Below, piece after piece: positions 51,903-60,873 of a stretch of 64,000 bases of DNA. Positions within the stretch are counted from its first letter, which is position 1. The number at the start of each line of letters is the position of its first letter. The stretch is taken from NCBI RefSeq assembly GCF_019049285.1, contig NZ_JAGMUL010000015.1, positions 124,001 through 188,000 of the forward strand, read 5' to 3'. Source of the DNA: Streptomyces sp. AC550_RSS872. GTDB taxonomy: Bacteria > Actinomycetota > Actinomycetes > Streptomycetales > Streptomycetaceae. A program made the position numbers and the translations under genes. Below the pieces are notes generated by a model. The model had not been told where the DNA came from. It made no database searches and saw nothing but the letters and a program-made list of their open reading frames with translations.

Positions 51903-52193
51903 GTGACGACTATCTTCGAAGAGCTGGTGCAGAAGGAGCGTGCGGCCGAACAGGCGCACACGCGCGTGGAGGAGCTGCGGGGCATGTACGGCTCGCCGAC
52001 CCAGCGCGGCGGCTGGAGTGCGCGGCAGGCCGAGACGTACAACACAGCCCTGCGGGCCTGGCGTGACCTCGCCCGGGAGGCGCAGGTCGCGATGGTCGAG
52101 TACGCGAGGGCGCGGGGTGAGCCGCGCAGCGATGTCGAGGAGCAGGTGCGCAAGGCCGTCTGGCGTGTGGAGACGGGCGGCGCCGGGACCTAG
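51903..52193 (+). CDS. Small coiled-coil-like hypothetical protein
   Basis: A 96-residue soluble protein, almost entirely helical and charged: VQKERAAEQAHTRVEELRGM, then a GSPTQRGGWSARQAETYN loop, then a second helix pair. No known domain. It starts at GTG 51903, with a -10-like TATGCT a few bases upstream and no ribosome site, suggesting a leaderless message. Function unknown. Confidence 0.65.
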   Translation: MTTIFEELVQKERAAEQAHTRVEELRGMYGSPTQRGGWSARQAETYNTALRAWRDLAREAQVAMVEYARARGEPRSDVEEQVRKAVWRVETGGAGT

Positions 52194-52254
52194 CGAAGCA
52201 GGCGGTAGCGGCGCCGACGTGCCCTTGACGCAGTAAGTCTCGTTACGCAACTCT

Positions 52255-52270
52255 GGAGGTTATGACCTCC
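52255..52270. promoter_or_regulatory. Inverted repeat in the SRPBCC operon promoter
   Basis: GGAGGT (52255-52260) and ACCTCC (52265-52270) around TATG, 41 bp before the first gene of an operon that ends with an HxlR-type regulator. A TTGACG -35-like box is at 52225. It could be the operator for that regulator. Confidence 0.5.
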
Positions 52271-52310
52271 CAAGGTCACGGCTCCTCAACGGGGAAGGGG
52301 TGGGTGCGGG

Positions 52311-52817
52311 GTGGAGTGGACGGGCGCGCGCTATGCGGACACGCCGACGGTGGAGGTGCGGGCGTGGGTCGACGCCCCGCCGGACCGGGTGTGGGAGATC
52401 GTCTCCGACGTGACGCTGATGCCGGACATGAGCGAGGAGCTCCAGTCGGTCCGCTGGCTCGACGGCGCGGCCGGGCCCGCCGTGGGCGCTCGCTTCGTCG
52501 GCCGGAGCCGGCATGAGTCGTTCGGCGAGTGGGAGACCACCTCGCACGTCGTCGAGTGCGACCCGCCGCGCGTCCTCGCGTGGGCCGTGGAGGACCTGTC
52601 CCGGCCGTCCGCCGTCTGGCGTTTCCGCCTTGCGCCCAGGGACGGCGGTACCGAGCTGTCCGAGTGGATGCGGATGGGGCCCGGCCGGTCCGGGCTGTCC
52701 TTCGCCATCGACAGCATGCCGGAGAAGGAAGAGAAGATCGTGTTCGTGCGTATGCGTGAGTTCGAACGCAACATGACCGCCACGCTGGGCCACATCAAGA
52801 GGCTGGCGGAGGCGTGA
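52311..52817 (+). CDS. SRPBCC-fold (polyketide cyclase/START-like) protein
   Basis: A 168-residue helix-grip protein. VEVRAWVDAPPDRVWEIVSDVTLMPDMS is the usual first strand-helix of SRPBCC proteins, followed by SVRWLDGAAGPAVGARFVGRS, ECDPPRVLAWAV and a long C-terminal helix that closes the hydrophobic cavity. It would bind or convert a hydrophobic ligand. GTG 52311 is the start that gives complete homology. It heads a three-gene operon with overlaps: its TGA overlaps the ATG of the next gene (TGATG). Confidence 0.83.
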   Translation: MEWTGARYADTPTVEVRAWVDAPPDRVWEIVSDVTLMPDMSEELQSVRWLDGAAGPAVGARFVGRSRHESFGEWETTSHVVECDPPRVLAWAVEDLSRPSAVWRFRLAPRDGGTELSEWMRMGPGRSGLSFAIDSMPEKEEKIVFVRMREFERNMTATLGHIKRLAEA

Positions 52818-53875
52818 TGAGGACCGCGATCACGGTCGAGGCGTCCGGTCTCGGCTCCTGGACCCACCAGGCGGACTTCGTCGTCGAGGCGGAGAAGCTC
52901 GGCCTGGACATCTGCTGGGTGGCCGAGGCGTGGGGCTCCGACGCGCCCTCGGCTCTCGGCTACTACGCCGCCCGCACCGAACGGATACTCCTGGGCTCCG
53001 GCGTCATGCAGGTCGGGACGCGTACTCCGGTCGCCCTCGCGCAGACCGCGATCACCCTCTCCAACCTCTCCCAGGGACGCTTCCTGCTCGGCCTCGGCCC
53101 CTCGGGCCCCCAGGTCATGGAGGGGCTGCACGGTGTTCCCTTCGCCCGCCCGCTGGCCCGCGTGCGTGAGACGGTGGAGATCGTGCGGCAGGTGCTGACC
53201 GGCGGCAAGATCGACCACTCCGGCACCGAGTACCGCATCCCGCTGCCGGGCGGCGACACCGTACCGATGAAACTGTCGATGCGGGCCGAGCACCCCGTGC
53301 CGCTGTACCTGGCAGCTCTGTCACCGGCCATGCTCCGCCTGACCGGAGAGGTCGCCGACGGCTGGCTCGGCACGAGCTTCGTCCCCGAGGGAGCGGCGGA
53401 CGCCTACTTCGCGCACCTGGACGAGGGCTTGGCGCGTGGCGGACGTGTCCGCGCCGACCTGGACATCTGCCAGGGCGCCGAAGTGGCCTTCGCCGCCGAC
53501 GAGGAGGCACTCGGCGCCATGGTCGCCGGCCGCAAAAAGGAACTCGCCTTCAGCCTCGGCGGCATGGGCTCGGCCTCCACCAACTTCTACAACCGCGCCT
53601 ACAGCCGGCAGGGCTGGGCGGAGGTCGCCGCTGAGGTACGGCAGCGCTGGCAGGCCGGCGACCGGCACGGCGCGGCCGCCCTGGTCACCGACGACATGGT
53701 GCTCGCGACGACGTTGATCGGTACGGAGAGCATGGTCCGCGAGCGGCTCCGGGTCTGGCGTGACGCCGGCGTGGACACCGTCCGCCTCTACCCCGCCGGT
53801 GACGACCTGGCCGCGCGGCTCGACACGCTGGGCCGGGCCATCGAGCTCGTCCACGAGGCCGGAGGGCGGGCATGA
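52817..53875 (+). CDS. LLM-class F420-dependent oxidoreductase
   Basis: A 352-residue luciferase-like TIM-barrel oxidoreductase that uses F420 (or FMN). The N-terminal half has LGLDICWVAEAWGSDAPSALGYYA and RILLGSGVMQVGTRTPVALAQTA; GRFLLGLGPSGPQVMEG and the later VADGWLGTSFVPEG blocks are typical. The ATG at 52817 has GGAGG four bases upstream and overlaps the previous stop. It lies between a SRPBCC protein and an HxlR regulator. The three are likely one pathway for an unknown hydrophobic substrate. Confidence 0.87.
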   Translation: MRTAITVEASGLGSWTHQADFVVEAEKLGLDICWVAEAWGSDAPSALGYYAARTERILLGSGVMQVGTRTPVALAQTAITLSNLSQGRFLLGLGPSGPQVMEGLHGVPFARPLARVRETVEIVRQVLTGGKIDHSGTEYRIPLPGGDTVPMKLSMRAEHPVPLYLAALSPAMLRLTGEVADGWLGTSFVPEGAADAYFAHLDEGLARGGRVRADLDICQGAEVAFAADEEALGAMVAGRKKELAFSLGGMGSASTNFYNRAYSRQGWAEVAAEVRQRWQAGDRHGAAALVTDDMVLATTLIGTESMVRERLRVWRDAGVDTVRLYPAGDDLAARLDTLGRAIELVHEAGGRA

Positions 53876-54375
53876 GCGCGCGTACGTCCTTCGCGCACTG
53901 GCCGTGCTCGATCGCGCGGACCCTGGACGTGGTCGGCGACGCCTGGACCCCGCTGGTCCTTCGGGAGGCCTACTACGGCAGCCGCCGGTTCGAGGAGTTC
54001 CAGGGGGAGTTGGGGATCGCCCGGAACACGCTGACCGACCGGCTGCGTCGCCTGGTCGAGGCGGGGCTGCTGGAACGACGGCTCTACGAGAGCGAGCCGC
54101 CCCGCCACGAGTACCTGCTGACCGAGCGCGGCAACGACCTCTTCCCGGTGCTCGCCGCGATGGCCCGCTGGGGCGACCGCTGGCTCGCCGGCCCCGAGGG
54201 CCCTCCGGTCACCCTGCACCACGAGGCCTGCGGCCACGACGGCCACGCGGAGGTGGTCTGCTCCGCCTGCCGCGAGCCGCTGCGTGCCGATGACACGAAG
54301 GCCCGGATGGGCCCCGGCTATCCGGAACGCCTCAGGTCCCGGCCCGACGTCCAGCGCCGCTTCGCACCGGAGTGA
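53872..54375 (+). CDS. HxlR-family transcriptional regulator
   Basis: A 167-residue winged-helix regulator. CSIARTLDVVGDAWTPLVLREAYYGSRRFEEF, split here for reading as CSIARTLDVVGD and AWTPLVLREAYYG, is the HxlR N-terminus; NTLTDRLRRLVEAGLLERRLY is the recognition region. A C-terminal tail HEACGHDGHAEVVCSACREPL holds three cysteines and could bind zinc. Its ATG overlaps the stop of the F420 gene (ATGA). It probably controls its own operon through the inverted repeat at 52255-52270. Confidence 0.88.
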   Translation: MSARTSFAHWPCSIARTLDVVGDAWTPLVLREAYYGSRRFEEFQGELGIARNTLTDRLRRLVEAGLLERRLYESEPPRHEYLLTERGNDLFPVLAAMARWGDRWLAGPEGPPVTLHHEACGHDGHAEVVCSACREPLRADDTKARMGPGYPERLRSRPDVQRRFAPE

Positions 54376-54458
54376 CCTCAGCCCCGGGAAGTACTCGAAG
54401 GACGACCCGGTCGGTGGCCACGGTCAGGCCGTCGAGGTCCTCGAACGCCAACTCCGCG

Positions 54459-55856
54459 TCACCGAATCCGGTGCTGCTTCCAGAACGGACCGAGATCCTT
54501 GCTTGTCACGGACTGCGCGGCCTTCTTGAACGCGGCCGTGGTGGAGACGCCGTACCAGTGGTCCTTGGCGTACTGCTTCAGGAGGCGGGCCATGGTGTCC
54601 GCGCCGAGAGTGCGCTCCAGGTCCGCGAGGGCGCAGGGGCCGGTCGTGTAGATCAAGTGGTACTCGCCCGGGTGCGATGCCCAGTAGGCCATGGAGTTGG
54701 TCAGTGCCGTACGGTCGCTCGGCCACTCGACCTCCGACCAGCAGTCGCGGGTCTCCCAGCCGTAGAAGCGCGCGTTGGCGTACTGGGCGAAGCTCTCGTC
54801 CAGCCAGGGCGCGCCGTATTCGTCGTTGCCGACGATGCCGTACCACCACTGGTGGGCGACCTCGTGGACGACCGCACTGCCTTCCTCGGTGGTGCCGAGG
54901 AGGACCAGGCCGGGGTACTCCATGCCGCCGCCGAACCCACTGGTCATCACGAGGTCGATCTCGCCGTACGGGTAGCGCCCGAACTCCTCGCCGAACCGGT
55001 CGACGGCGGCGGCGCCGTCCTGGCGGGTCAGGCGCACCCCGGCCGCGGACGTGCCCGGCGCCCAGTACGACCTCACCCGCACGCCGCCGGGCGTGGTCTC
55101 GGTGGCCGTACGGAACGGGCCCGCGGCCCAGGCGAAGTCCCTTACCCGGTGCGCGACGCTGAGCGTGCGGCTGCGGCCGGGCGCGGCGGGCCGGGTCCAG
55201 GTGCGGCCGGTGGCCGGGACCTCGAGGGCGGCGGGGTGGTCGAGCGCCACCCGGAAGTCGCTCGCCAGGGCGTAGAAGCTCTCCCCGGTCGACACATACG
55301 GATCGAGGTGCCATCCGGCCGCGTCGTGCACGGCGAGCACGGGCAGGGCGTTACCCAGGAAGCGGAAGGCGCCCTCGCGGCCGAAGCGGCTGTTGCGCTG
55401 GGGCACCGTGAGGGACACGTCGAAGGCGACGGCGGACCGCTCCCCCCGCACGAGCGGCTTCGGCAGGGCGATCCGCAGCGCCGTGCAGTCCACGGTCAGC
55501 CGGCCGGCGGTGCCCCCGGTGACCTTGGACACCTTGACGGGCGGCGGCGCCCCGGCCGTGCCGCACTTGTCCGCACCGTTGCCCCACAGACGTACGTACA
55601 CCGCACGCAGCGGACGGTCGGAGGCGTTGCGGAACGACACACGCTGCCGGCCCGTCCAGCGAGAGCCGTCCGCGTTGCCGCGCAGCGTCACGTCGTAGCG
55701 CAGCCGGTCCGGTGTCGCGGCCGTGGCGGACGAGGCCTGGGCCGTGGGTGCGGAGAGGGCTTCCGGACCGCCGGCGCTCTGCGCCAGGAGCACGGCGAGC
55801 AGGACAACAAGCAGACGCCTGGCGGACGTTGACGACCACGCGGACAGTGACAGCAT
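54459..55856 (-). CDS. Secreted M1-family zinc metallopeptidase
   Basis: A 465-residue secreted aminopeptidase-like protein. A signal peptide (about 1-35, RRLLVVLLAVLLAQSAGG) precedes a beta-rich N-terminal domain and the catalytic domain with the zinc site HEVAHQWWYG and the third ligand Glu in LDESFAQYANARF. The exopeptidase motif, usually GxMEN, is GGMEYPGLV here, as in a distinct bacterial M1 subgroup, so true aminopeptidase activity is not certain. The C-terminal ERAP-like domain is absent. ATG 55856 has AGGA upstream. Single gene, convergent with the HxlR operon. Confidence 0.87.
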   Translation of the reverse strand: MLSLSAWSSTSARRLLVVLLAVLLAQSAGGPEALSAPTAQASSATAATPDRLRYDVTLRGNADGSRWTGRQRVSFRNASDRPLRAVYVRLWGNGADKCGTAGAPPPVKVSKVTGGTAGRLTVDCTALRIALPKPLVRGERSAVAFDVSLTVPQRNSRFGREGAFRFLGNALPVLAVHDAAGWHLDPYVSTGESFYALASDFRVALDHPAALEVPATGRTWTRPAAPGRSRTLSVAHRVRDFAWAAGPFRTATETTPGGVRVRSYWAPGTSAAGVRLTRQDGAAAVDRFGEEFGRYPYGEIDLVMTSGFGGGMEYPGLVLLGTTEEGSAVVHEVAHQWWYGIVGNDEYGAPWLDESFAQYANARFYGWETRDCWSEVEWPSDRTALTNSMAYWASHPGEYHLIYTTGPCALADLERTLGADTMARLLKQYAKDHWYGVSTTAAFKKAAQSVTSKDLGPFWKQHRIR

Positions 55857-55943
55857 GACAGCGGATCCTGCCACAACGGGTGAGGCGTTGGCCCTCGCCT
55901 TCGCGTTTTCGGATACTGACGGCGCCCCGACTCCGCGGCCGAG

Positions 55944-57278
55944 TCAGGCGGGTAGCGGTGCCAGGGTCGCGGGGGTGGGGCCGCAGGGGCGGACCGTGAT
56001 GCCGTACTCCGCCTTCGCGGGGGTGGCGGCGAACTCGGGGACGTGGACCGGCAGCAGGTGTTCCAGCAGGACGGTCGACTCGCGGAGCGCGAACTGGAGA
56101 CCGAGGCAGGCGCGGGGGCCGATACCGAAGGGGAAGTAGGCACCCGGGTGCGCGGGCCGGCCGTCCGGGGCGGTGAAGCGCCTGGGGTCGAAGTGCTCGG
56201 GGTCAGGCCACAGTTCGGGGTCGCGGTGGGTGAGGTACGGGCAGACGAGGATGTCCGTGCCGGCCTCGACGGAGTACCCGGCGAGGGTGTCGTCCTCGGC
56301 GGCGTGGCGGGGCAGGATCCAGGCCGACGGGTAGAGGCGGAGCGTCTCGTGGATCAGGGCCTGGATCGCCTGACGGCGTTCCGGCGAACCCTCGCCGCCG
56401 GCGGCGAGAGCCTGTTCGCGCGCGGCGGGATGCCGGTCAAGGAGCAGATAGAGCCAGGTCAGAGTGGTCGCGCTCGTCTCGTGCCCGGCCGCGAGCAGCG
56501 TGACCAACTCGTCGCGGATCAGCCCGTCGGTGTACTCGGGGCGCTCGGTGGCGGCCTCGGTCAGGACATGCACCAGACCCGGGCCGTCGGGGCCGTGCGC
56601 TCCGCCGCGGGCGGCTTCGACGGCGCGCCCGGCGACGGCGTCGATCCGGGCGAGATCCGCGGCCACGGCGTCGCGGGCGTCCGCGGCGTCGGCGGGCAGG
56701 GTCGGCAGGGCCGCCGCCACGGCTTCCACCGCTGTCAGTTCGCGCTCGGTCTCGTCGTCGAGGGGGTGCCCGGTCAGGGAGCGCCAGATGGCGTCGAGGG
56801 CGAAGCGGTGCATCTCCCGCCCGACGTCGAGAACCTGCCCGGTGCGGGCGTACCCGTCCCAGCGCTCGGCGGTGGTGCGGGCGGCCGCCGTGATCCGCTG
56901 CTCGTAGCGGCGCATCCCGGTACCGGTGAACTGGCCCTGCAACAACCGGCGTTGCCGCTTCCACGCCGCACCGGTGGCGGCCATGACCCCGTCGCCGATC
57001 AACAGCCGGGCACGGTGGGAGCGCTTGACGTACCGCTCGGGAAACCGGGCGAGCACATGCTGGACCGCCGTCGGATCGGTGACGAGAACGGTGGGCGCCG
57101 GCCCGAGCCGGAACGCGGCGACACCGCCGGCCTCTTCGCGCACCCGCGCCAGCAGCTCGACCAGTTCACCACCGCCCCCCGCTCGCCATCGCTCCACGAC
57201 CCCGGCATCGGCTTCGGGAACCGGCCGCCCCGTGCCGGGAGCGTGCGGGAGGGCGCCGAGGCCGGCTTCGGTGTCCAT
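55944..57278 (-). CDS. Cytochrome P450
   Basis: A 444-residue heme monooxygenase. The I-helix oxygen-binding motif is LLAAGHETSATTLTW, the K-helix ExxR is HETLRLYPSAW, the PERF-like region is FDPRRFTAPDG and the heme-thiolate loop FGIGPRACLGLQFA has the ligand cysteine. No membrane anchor. FGxGPRxCLG is nearer to the CYP4/CYP110 style than to most Streptomyces CYP105s. No ferredoxin gene adjoins, so it must use partners elsewhere, perhaps the FprA system. ATG 57278 has GGAGAAGAG upstream. Substrate unknown. Confidence 0.9.
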   Translation of the reverse strand: MDTEAGLGALPHAPGTGRPVPEADAGVVERWRAGGGGELVELLARVREEAGGVAAFRLGPAPTVLVTDPTAVQHVLARFPERYVKRSHRARLLIGDGVMAATGAAWKRQRRLLQGQFTGTGMRRYEQRITAAARTTAERWDGYARTGQVLDVGREMHRFALDAIWRSLTGHPLDDETERELTAVEAVAAALPTLPADAADARDAVAADLARIDAVAGRAVEAARGGAHGPDGPGLVHVLTEAATERPEYTDGLIRDELVTLLAAGHETSATTLTWLYLLLDRHPAAREQALAAGGEGSPERRQAIQALIHETLRLYPSAWILPRHAAEDDTLAGYSVEAGTDILVCPYLTHRDPELWPDPEHFDPRRFTAPDGRPAHPGAYFPFGIGPRACLGLQFALRESTVLLEHLLPVHVPEFAATPAKAEYGITVRPCGPTPATLAPLPA

Positions 57279-57435
57279 GTCTCTTCTCCAGGTGAGCCGT
57301 TGGGCTTGGCCACGACCAAGCGCGGATGCCACGGACTGTACGTGAGTGGCCACATGGAGTCACCCCATGTCCAGTCGAGGGTGCCATGATGTGTGGGGAA
57401 GGCTCCTGGGGACCGAAGACTCGAAGGGAGCTGAT

Positions 57436-57507
57436 GTGGCGGTGGAACGAACGTCGGACCGGGCCGGCATGTCCCACGTGCCGGCGTCACGGAGCGCCGT
57501 CGCGTGA
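57436..57507 (+). CDS. Possible 23-residue leader overlapping DUF488 gene
   Basis: A GTG frame with GGGAG about 6 nt upstream (MAVERTSDRAGMSHVPASRS, 20 of 23 residues) ends with TGA overlapping the GTG start of the DUF488 gene (GTGA). An ATG two bases earlier, in another frame, would encode a CPTCRRHG-containing peptide. The ribosome site is real-looking; the coding status is not proven. Confidence 0.3.
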   Translation: MAVERTSDRAGMSHVPASRSAVA

Positions 57508-58004
57508 CGCGCCCACACCGCCTCAGCATCGTGACGATCGGGGTCTACGGCTTCGACCGCGGGTCCTTCCTGCGAGAACTGCGGCGCGCGGACGTCCGCC
57601 TCCTGCTAGACGTACGTCAGCGCCGCGGTGTCCGCGGACCCGAGTACGCCTGGGCGAACTCACTCCGGTTGCAGCAGGCCCTCGCCCGGGCCGGCATCAC
57701 CTACGAGCACCACCCCGAGCTCGCCCCGACCACCGAACTGCGTCTGCTCCAGTACGCCGAGGACGACCGCCAAGGGGTCGGCAAGCGCTCGCGCCGCGAG
57801 CTCGCTGCCGAGTACACCCGCCGCTACACCGCCGAGATCCTCGACAGCGCCGACCTCACACCGATCGTGTCGGCGCTGTCACGGGGCAGGACCGCCGCGC
57901 TGTTCTGCGTCGAGCGCGACCCGCAGGCATGTCACCGCTCGTTGGTCGCCCGGCGACTGGCCGCGGAGCACAGTGTCACGATCGAGCACCTGCGCCCGTC
58001 CTGA
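57504..58004 (+). CDS. DUF488-family protein
   Basis: A 166-residue soluble protein of the DUF488 family. The N-terminal VTIGVYGFDRGSFLRELRRA, the strand LLLDVRQRRGVRGPEYAW and the C-terminal ALFCVERDPQACHRSLVARRL with the conserved Cys-His pair are diagnostic (CxExxxxxCHR motif intact). The function is unknown although the motif suggests a metal or nucleotide site. The GTG at 57504 has no own strong ribosome site, which fits translational coupling to the upstream 23-codon frame. Confidence 0.83.
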   Translation: MTRPHRLSIVTIGVYGFDRGSFLRELRRADVRLLLDVRQRRGVRGPEYAWANSLRLQQALARAGITYEHHPELAPTTELRLLQYAEDDRQGVGKRSRRELAAEYTRRYTAEILDSADLTPIVSALSRGRTAALFCVERDPQACHRSLVARRLAAEHSVTIEHLRPS

Positions 58005-58040
58005 CGTACGCAGCGGATCCCGGGCCGGGCCGCACCGGTC

Positions 58041-59126
58041 TCACACCGGATAGGCGTGCGTCTGCGTCGCCTTCACCGTCGCCCAGACCTCGGCGCCGGG
58101 ATGCAGGTCGAGCTCGGCGGCTGCGACCGTGGTCAGGTCCGCGGCGAGGGGGAGTTCGCCCGCGAGGTCGGCACGGATCTGGTCGCCGTGGGTCTCCAGG
58201 CCGGCCACCTCGCAGCGCCAGAGATTGCGGGCGCTGGAGCCGGTCGGACGGTCCCGGTGGAGGGTGACCGCGCTCGGCGGGAACGCCACGTAGACCGGTC
58301 CTGACAGGTCCTCGGTGGTGGTGACGGCGGGGCCGCCGTCCAGCCGGACCGCGTGGCCGTCGGCCTCGCCCCGGTAGAGGTTCAGGCCGACCAGCTGGGC
58401 GATGTAGTCCGTACGGGGATGGCGGGCGATGTCGGACGGGCTGCCCTCCTGGACGACCCGGCCGTGCTCCACGACGACCAGGCGGTCGGCCAGGACCATG
58501 GCGTCGAGCGGGTCGTGTGTGACCAGGACGGCGACCGCCTCGAACTCGGCCAGATGGCGCCGCAGTCGGGCACGGACCTCAAGACGGGTGCGGGCGTCCA
58601 GCGCTGCCAGCGGTTCGTCGAGGAGCAGCAGACGCGGGCGGGTGGCCAGGGCGCGGGCCAGGGCGACGCGCTGGGCCTGGCCACCCGACAGCTTGCGTGG
58701 TTTGGCGCTCGCGTGGTCCGTGAGCCCCAGGCGGTCCAGCCACTCGGCGGCCTGCGCTCGCGCCTCCGCCTTGGTCGCGCCCTGGCAGCGCGGCCCGAAG
58801 GCCACGTTGTCGAGGGCCGAGAGGTGCGGAAAGAGCAGATAGTCCTGGAAGACGACGCCGACCGGGCGGGACTCCGGCGGCGTACGGTCCAACTCCGCAC
58901 CGTCCAGCCGCAGACGGCCCTCGGTGAGCGGGGTCAGCCCGGCGAGCGCGCGCAGGGCGGTGGTCTTGCCCGCGCCGTTCGGGCCGAGCAGCGCGACCAC
59001 CTCGCCCGGGGCGACGGTCAGCGCCACGTCGAGGCGGAAGTCGCCGCGGTCCACCACGAGGCGGGCGTCGAGCCCGTCCGGAGCGGTGTCGGCGCCGTCG
59101 GCGCGGACGTCGTGGGTCTCGGTCAT
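58041..59126 (-). CDS. modC: Molybdate ABC transporter ATPase
   Basis: A 361-residue ATPase driving molybdate (or tungstate) import. Walker A is LLGPNGAGKTTALRALAG, Q-loop VFQDYLLFPHLS, signature KLSGGQAQRVALARAL, Walker B LLLLDEPLAALDA and switch LVTHDPLDA. The C-terminal about 110 residues form a TOBE/Mop-type regulatory domain. ATG 59126 is used; an in-frame GTG at 59168 overlaps modB and is an alternative. Third gene of modABC, 31 bp after modB. Confidence 0.87.
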   Translation of the reverse strand: MTETHDVRADGADTAPDGLDARLVVDRGDFRLDVALTVAPGEVVALLGPNGAGKTTALRALAGLTPLTEGRLRLDGAELDRTPPESRPVGVVFQDYLLFPHLSALDNVAFGPRCQGATKAEARAQAAEWLDRLGLTDHASAKPRKLSGGQAQRVALARALATRPRLLLLDEPLAALDARTRLEVRARLRRHLAEFEAVAVLVTHDPLDAMVLADRLVVVEHGRVVQEGSPSDIARHPRTDYIAQLVGLNLYRGEADGHAVRLDGGPAVTTTEDLSGPVYVAFPPSAVTLHRDRPTGSSARNLWRCEVAGLETHGDQIRADLAGELPLAADLTTVAAAELDLHPGAEVWATVKATQTHAYPV

Positions 59127-59157
59127 CCGGTGGTCGCCCCCGGTCGTGCGGTCCTGG

Positions 59158-60009
59158 TCATCCGGCACTCATCCAACGGTCGCGCAACCCGGCCAGCACC
59201 GCGATCGACACGGCCAGCAGTACCAGGCTCAGGGCGATGGCGGCCTCCGGGTCGCTCTGGAGGGCCAGGTACACCGCCAGCGGCATGGTCTGGGTACGGC
59301 CCGGGAAGTTTCCCGCGAAGGTGATCGTCGCGCCGAACTCGCCGAGCGCCCGGGCCCAGGCCAGCACCGCGCCCGCCGCGATCCCCGGTGCGATGAGGGG
59401 CAGGGTGACCCGGCGGAACGCGGTGAAGCGGGAGGCGCCCAGGGTGGTGGCCGCCTCCTCGTAGCGCGGGTCGGCGGCCCGCAGGGTGCCCTCGACGCTG
59501 ATGACGAGGAACGGCATCGCCACGAACGCCTCCGCGATCACGACGCCCGTCGTGGTGAACGGCAGCGTGATCCCGAACCACGAGTCCAGCCACTGCCCGA
59601 CGATGCCGTTGCGGCCGAGCGCCATCAGCAGCGCCACACCGCCGACGACCGGCGGCAGGACCAGGGGGAGGGTGACGAGGGCCCGTACGAGGCCCCGGCC
59701 GGGGAACTCCACCCGGGCCAGCAGCCAGGCCAGCGGCACTCCGATGACCAGGCTCACCGCGGTCGCGGCCGTGGCGCAGACCAGGGACAGCCTGAGCGCC
59801 TGCCACACCTCGGGGCTGGTCAGCTGCTCCGGCAGGCTGTGCCACGGGGTCCGTACCAGCAGGGCGATCAGCGGCACGATCAGGAACGCCAGGCCGATCA
59901 GCGCGGGGAACAGCAGAGGCAGCGGAACGCCCGAACGGACGCGGCGACGCCGCGGCCCGCCCCGGAGGGCGTCGGTCGCGGCGCCGACCTTGTCGCTCGT
60001 CGAGTTCAC
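59158..60009 (-). CDS. modB: Molybdate ABC transporter permease
   Basis: A 283-residue inner-membrane permease with six helices. The cytoplasmic coupling loop EEAATTLGASRFTAFRRVTLP with the EAA-G signature is clear, and ALGEFGATITFAGN near residue 220 is the hallmark of ModB proteins. GTG 60009 overlaps the modA stop (GTGA), so translation is coupled. Confidence 0.9.
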   Translation of the reverse strand: MNSTSDKVGAATDALRGGPRRRRVRSGVPLPLLFPALIGLAFLIVPLIALLVRTPWHSLPEQLTSPEVWQALRLSLVCATAATAVSLVIGVPLAWLLARVEFPGRGLVRALVTLPLVLPPVVGGVALLMALGRNGIVGQWLDSWFGITLPFTTTGVVIAEAFVAMPFLVISVEGTLRAADPRYEEAATTLGASRFTAFRRVTLPLIAPGIAAGAVLAWARALGEFGATITFAGNFPGRTQTMPLAVYLALQSDPEAAIALSLVLLAVSIAVLAGLRDRWMSAG

Positions 60010-60833
60010 GGCTTGAGGAACCCGGCCTCGGAGAGGACCTTCTGGCCCTCGGCGGACCGCACCAGCGCGATGAACGCCTTCGCGGCCGCGGCGTTCTGCG
60101 TGTCCCTGAGCAGGGTGATCGGGTAGTCGTTGACGGCGTCGGCGGACTCGGGGAACTCCACGCCCTCCACCTTGTCACCCGCCGCGTGCACATCGGTCTT
60201 GTAGACGACCGCCGCGTCGGCCTCCTTCAGCTCGACCTTCGTCAAGGCGGCCTTGACGTCCTGCTCGTAGGAGACCGGGGTGAGGTGCAGCTTGCTCGCG
60301 TCCAGGGCCTTCTGGGCGGCGGCGCCGCAGGGCACCTCCTTGTCGCAGAGCACCACCTTCAGATCCGACTCGGTGAGGTCCTCGAGAGAGGAGATCTTGT
60401 CGGGGTTGCCCGGCAGGGTGGCGATCTCCAGCTCGTTGCGGACGAAGGTCGCGGGGGTGCCGGAGGCGGCCCCCGCATCCGTGACGATCTTCATCGTCCT
60501 GGGGCTGGCCGAGGCGAACACATCGGCCGGGGCGCCGCCGGTGATGCTCGCGGCGAGGGAGTCACTGCCGCCGAAGCTGAAGGTGACCTTCGAACCCGGG
60601 TGCTCCTTCTCGAACTGCCGGCCCAACGCCTGGAAGCTCTCCTGGAGCGAGGCCGCCGCGAAGACGGTCACGTCACCCGAGATCTTGTCCGAGGCGGAGG
60701 CGGACGCGGCGGAGTCCGACTTCGCCGAGGCGTCCGAGTCGGTGGACGAGCAGGCGCTGAGCGCCAGCAGCGCCGCGGCGCTCACGCCGGTCATCTGCGA
60801 GATGCGGCGGTTCTGGCGCGCGGTACGGCTCAT
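60006..60833 (-). CDS. modA: Molybdate-binding lipoprotein
   Basis: A 275-residue periplasmic-type solute-binding lipoprotein. The lipobox LLALSACSS (cysteine near 28) follows a signal helix; a Ser/Ala-rich linker precedes the binding domain with VTVFAAASLQESFQALG, SFGGSDSLAASITGGAPADVFASAS and NYPIT-like DYPITLL. The SL and S/T residues that hold the oxyanion in ModA are present. ATG 60833 has AGGGAG about 9 nt upstream. It heads modABC. Confidence 0.9.
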   Translation of the reverse strand: MSRTARQNRRISQMTGVSAAALLALSACSSTDSDASAKSDSAASASASDKISGDVTVFAAASLQESFQALGRQFEKEHPGSKVTFSFGGSDSLAASITGGAPADVFASASPRTMKIVTDAGAASGTPATFVRNELEIATLPGNPDKISSLEDLTESDLKVVLCDKEVPCGAAAQKALDASKLHLTPVSYEQDVKAALTKVELKEADAAVVYKTDVHAAGDKVEGVEFPESADAVNDYPITLLRDTQNAAAAKAFIALVRSAEGQKVLSEAGFLKP

Positions 60834-60873
60834 CCCGGTCCACTCCCTCTGGTCCCCACGGACACATTCACTG

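Noticed and set aside
54376..54458. Minus-strand fragment AELAFEDLDGLTVATDRVV after the M1 peptidase stop
   Set aside because: It reads like protein in another frame but has no family match I can name and runs into antisense of the HxlR gene.
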